A DNA stretch of 64,000 nucleotides, from the NCBI GenBank assembly GCA_020639235.1, contig JACKHC010000001.1, positions 1 to 64,000 of the forward strand. Direction: 5' to 3'. The position numbers were made by a program, and so were the translations under genes. The stretch comes from Phycisphaeraceae bacterium. GTDB lineage: Bacteria; Planctomycetota; Phycisphaerae; Phycisphaerales; UBA1924. Below the pieces are notes generated by a model. It was not told the DNA's origin, searched no databases, and was given only the letters and a program-made list of their open reading frames with translations. This document shows, one piece after another, positions 62,764 through 64,000 of the stretch (its first letter is position 1; each line of letters opens with the position of its first letter).

Positions 62764-63055
62764 TGCTAGGATAATCCTCAGTGAGGGACTGCTCGCACTT
62801 GACGGTCATCGTACGGGCAGATTCGGGAGGGCTCAGGCACCAGGACTACAGCCGCCGGCATATCTCGCTGGTGAGCGCCCGCTCGGCTCGTCAAGCTTTG
62901 AGTCAGACCGGAGGAGCACGTTCGTCCTTTCCGTGCCTCTCTTCTGGGTGACAGACGCTGCGGGGAGTTGAGGCCGAGCGCAGCTCAACGAACGGACTCT
63001 GGTCGGATTGGCTCGGGCCCGACTAGCCGTTTTGGCGGCCCTGAGCCAGTGCGAT
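62764..63055. other. Intergenic upstream of the giant gene
   Basis: 292 bp between two minus-strand transcription units of the element. Should carry the promoter of the two-gene operon; a weak Shine-Dalgarno TGAGG is 12 bp before the ATG. No clear -35/-10, no hairpin with T-run. Confidence 0.4.
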
Positions 63056-63430
63056 TCAGGGACTCAGATCGACACACGGTCCAGGCAATCTGGGTGCGGT
63101 GTCGTCAAACCGCCGCACGGGCATACCCCACCGGTACACGGGCAGGCTCCCGCTCACTCCCCGGAGCTCGATCCACTCATGGATACGAGGGCACCCCATG
63201 CGGACCCAGTCACGGAGCTCGGGCACCGCGAAACGGGACGGTCCGCAGAAGAACTCTACCGGTCGGGGGATGCGTCCGCTGTTGTGGAGGTACTGCACCT
63301 GGGGAAGCCGGACGCCAAGGAACTCGGCCATGCCGCGGCGGTCGATGAGCCAACACCCGCACCGGTCCAGCCAGCTCAGGCTCGGCCGGATGAGGGTCTT
63401 CAGATTCTGCTCGGTGAATGGAGGACACAT
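63056..63430 (-). CDS. Excisionase-like HTH protein
   Basis: 124 residues. The central region (about 30-75) fits a winged HTH of the AlpA/MerR type: MAEFLGVRLPQVQYLHNSGRIPRPVEF, then FAVPELRDWVRMGCP. The last segment matches the LEEWVRDGCP of the gene just upstream, so the two are diverged duplicates. Such proteins bind near attachment sites and direct excision or regulate element genes. The C-terminal 35 residues are unassigned. 3 bp after its neighbour, same operon. Confidence 0.6.
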   Translation of the reverse strand: MCPPFTEQNLKTLIRPSLSWLDRCGCWLIDRRGMAEFLGVRLPQVQYLHNSGRIPRPVEFFCGPSRFAVPELRDWVRMGCPRIHEWIELRGVSGSLPVYRWGMPVRRFDDTAPRLPGPCVDLSP

Positions 63431-63433
63431 CGC

Positions 63434-63748
63434 TCACGCTCCCGCGGGCGAGGACCGCTTGCGGGTAGGGCGCGCCGGGGGCTTGAGCGAGAGCGAACGC
63501 TGCCGTTCCCACCGCTCGACCGGCGGGCATCCGTCCCGTACCCACTCCTCAAGCTCCTCCACCCGCCAGAGCGCACGGCGCCCGAGGTGGATGGGCTTCG
63601 GGACCGCGCCCACCGCAACGAGCTTGTGGAGGGTGGCCTTCGAGACGCTGAGCCGCATGGCGGTTTCAGCGGCCGAGATGAGCAGGACGGTGGGATCGAG
63701 CGCCGGCACGTGTTCGACCGAGGTCGAGCCGTCGGGATTGCTGGTCAT
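63434..63748 (-). CDS. AlpA/excisionase-family HTH protein
   Basis: 104 residues. The HTH is complete: LLISAAETAMRLSVSKATLHKLVAVGAVP, then wing I.LGRRALWRVEELEEWV. This is the common small HTH of planctomycete integrated elements, usually encoded next to the integrase. C-terminal tail Arg/Lys/Pro-rich. No integrase gene is in the window. First gene of the pair. Confidence 0.78.
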   Translation of the reverse strand: MTSNPDGSTSVEHVPALDPTVLLISAAETAMRLSVSKATLHKLVAVGAVPKPIHLGRRALWRVEELEEWVRDGCPPVERWERQRSLSLKPPARPTRKRSSPAGA

Positions 63749-63848
63749 CGCGAGAGCCTCCGAACTCTCTCAACTCCGGGACATCGTACAGCGGACCGTG
63801 AGGACGATTCCCGCCGCGGGGGCGTCCACGGCAGGAGGCTGCGACCGA

Positions 63849-63975
63849 GGACCCCTCGGACTCAGGCCCGTCCGGCATGGATGGCGTGCGGTGGCGGAAG
63901 CACGGGCAGCTCGGGCGGCAACGCGAGCCTCGTGTCGGGGGTTCCTGTGACCCCGACGACGATGCCCGCGCCGGC
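63849..63975 (+). repeat. Flanking direct repeat, right copy
   Basis: Matches the left copy at 51941-52060 in two blocks (26/27 and 21/23). It ends just before the ATG at 63979 and the frame it carries (PSDSGPSG ... CDPDDDARAGKMARKHHR) continues into that open frame. It opens after an in-frame TGA near 63800. Confidence 0.7.
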
Positions 63976-63978
63976 AAG

Positions 63979-64000
63979 ATGGCCCGCAAACACCACCGGA
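63979..64000 (+). CDS. Possible start of a gene cut by the right window edge
   Basis: ATG 63979 opens MARKHHR and runs off the end; the same frame is open back to about 63800. A short basic start of this kind is familiar at the N-terminus of planctomycete tyrosine integrases, and an excisionase-like gene stands close by on the other strand. With seven residues this is only a guess. No good ribosome site. Confidence 0.25.

Noticed and set aside
63099..63950. 283-codon plus-strand open frame over the two HTH genes
   Set aside because: Low-complexity Arg/Ser-rich translation; the minus-strand HTH genes explain the sequence.

Overview
The window looks like a piece of a GC-rich planctomycete chromosome, most likely class Phycisphaerae. 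The basis is a PEP-CTERM-like C-terminus with the VPAPGA motif and a basic tail, four secreted proteins ending in dockerin-like 'VDVDDLN.IL..WG' repeats, FG-GAP and beta-helix surface proteins, a TPR-CHAT protein under an ECF sigma factor, and Ser/Thr kinases with beta-propellers. This assignment rests on motif recognition, not on a search.

Layout. 1-335: end of a mobile element closing on a displaced 3' half of a tRNA (Asp-like, GTC) followed by its terminator. 489-1190: a PEP-CTERM-like secreted protein. 1506-3443 (minus): an H-NOX gas sensor abutting a hybrid histidine kinase. 3601-7930: a divergent Ser/Thr kinase / FHA-GAF-SpoIIE phosphatase pair. 7979-10726 (minus): a solitary Eco57I-like N6-adenine methylase. 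10874-19938 (minus): a tight six-gene operon (succinate-semialdehyde dehydrogenase, GABA-type aminotransferase, carbon-nitrogen hydrolase, Orn/Lys/Arg decarboxylase, ATP-grasp ligase, C45 Ntn hydrolase) that reads as an amine-to-GABA-to-succinate route. 20045-28677 (minus): a complete chemotaxis operon (cheA-W-MCP-R-D-Y-X-B) with a divergent cheX-cheY pair at 28975-29859. 30109-35677: ECF sigma factor, an unknown protein, TPR-CHAT protease and exported subtilase, the last three translationally coupled. 35937-44032: five secreted surface proteins. 44063-51198 (minus): a heavy-metal RND efflux operon headed by a His/Cys-rich small protein.

51359-64000 is a second integrated element. It opens with a displaced 3' half of tRNA-Gly(CCC) and a relict coding tail, and it carries two tandem excisionase-like HTH genes. 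Its main cargo is a two-gene ATGA-coupled operon: a 2640-residue protein with two sacsin/Hsp90-like GHKL ATPase modules, and a 903-residue SNF2-family helicase. A diverged direct repeat lies on both sides of that operon. This is the best candidate in the window for an undescribed (probably anti-phage) system. The function is inferred from architecture and context only.

The roughly 51 kb backbone between the two tRNA-derived junctions is densely packed with long operons that use ATGA/GTGA/TGATG overlaps. No CRISPR array, rRNA or complete tRNA was seen.
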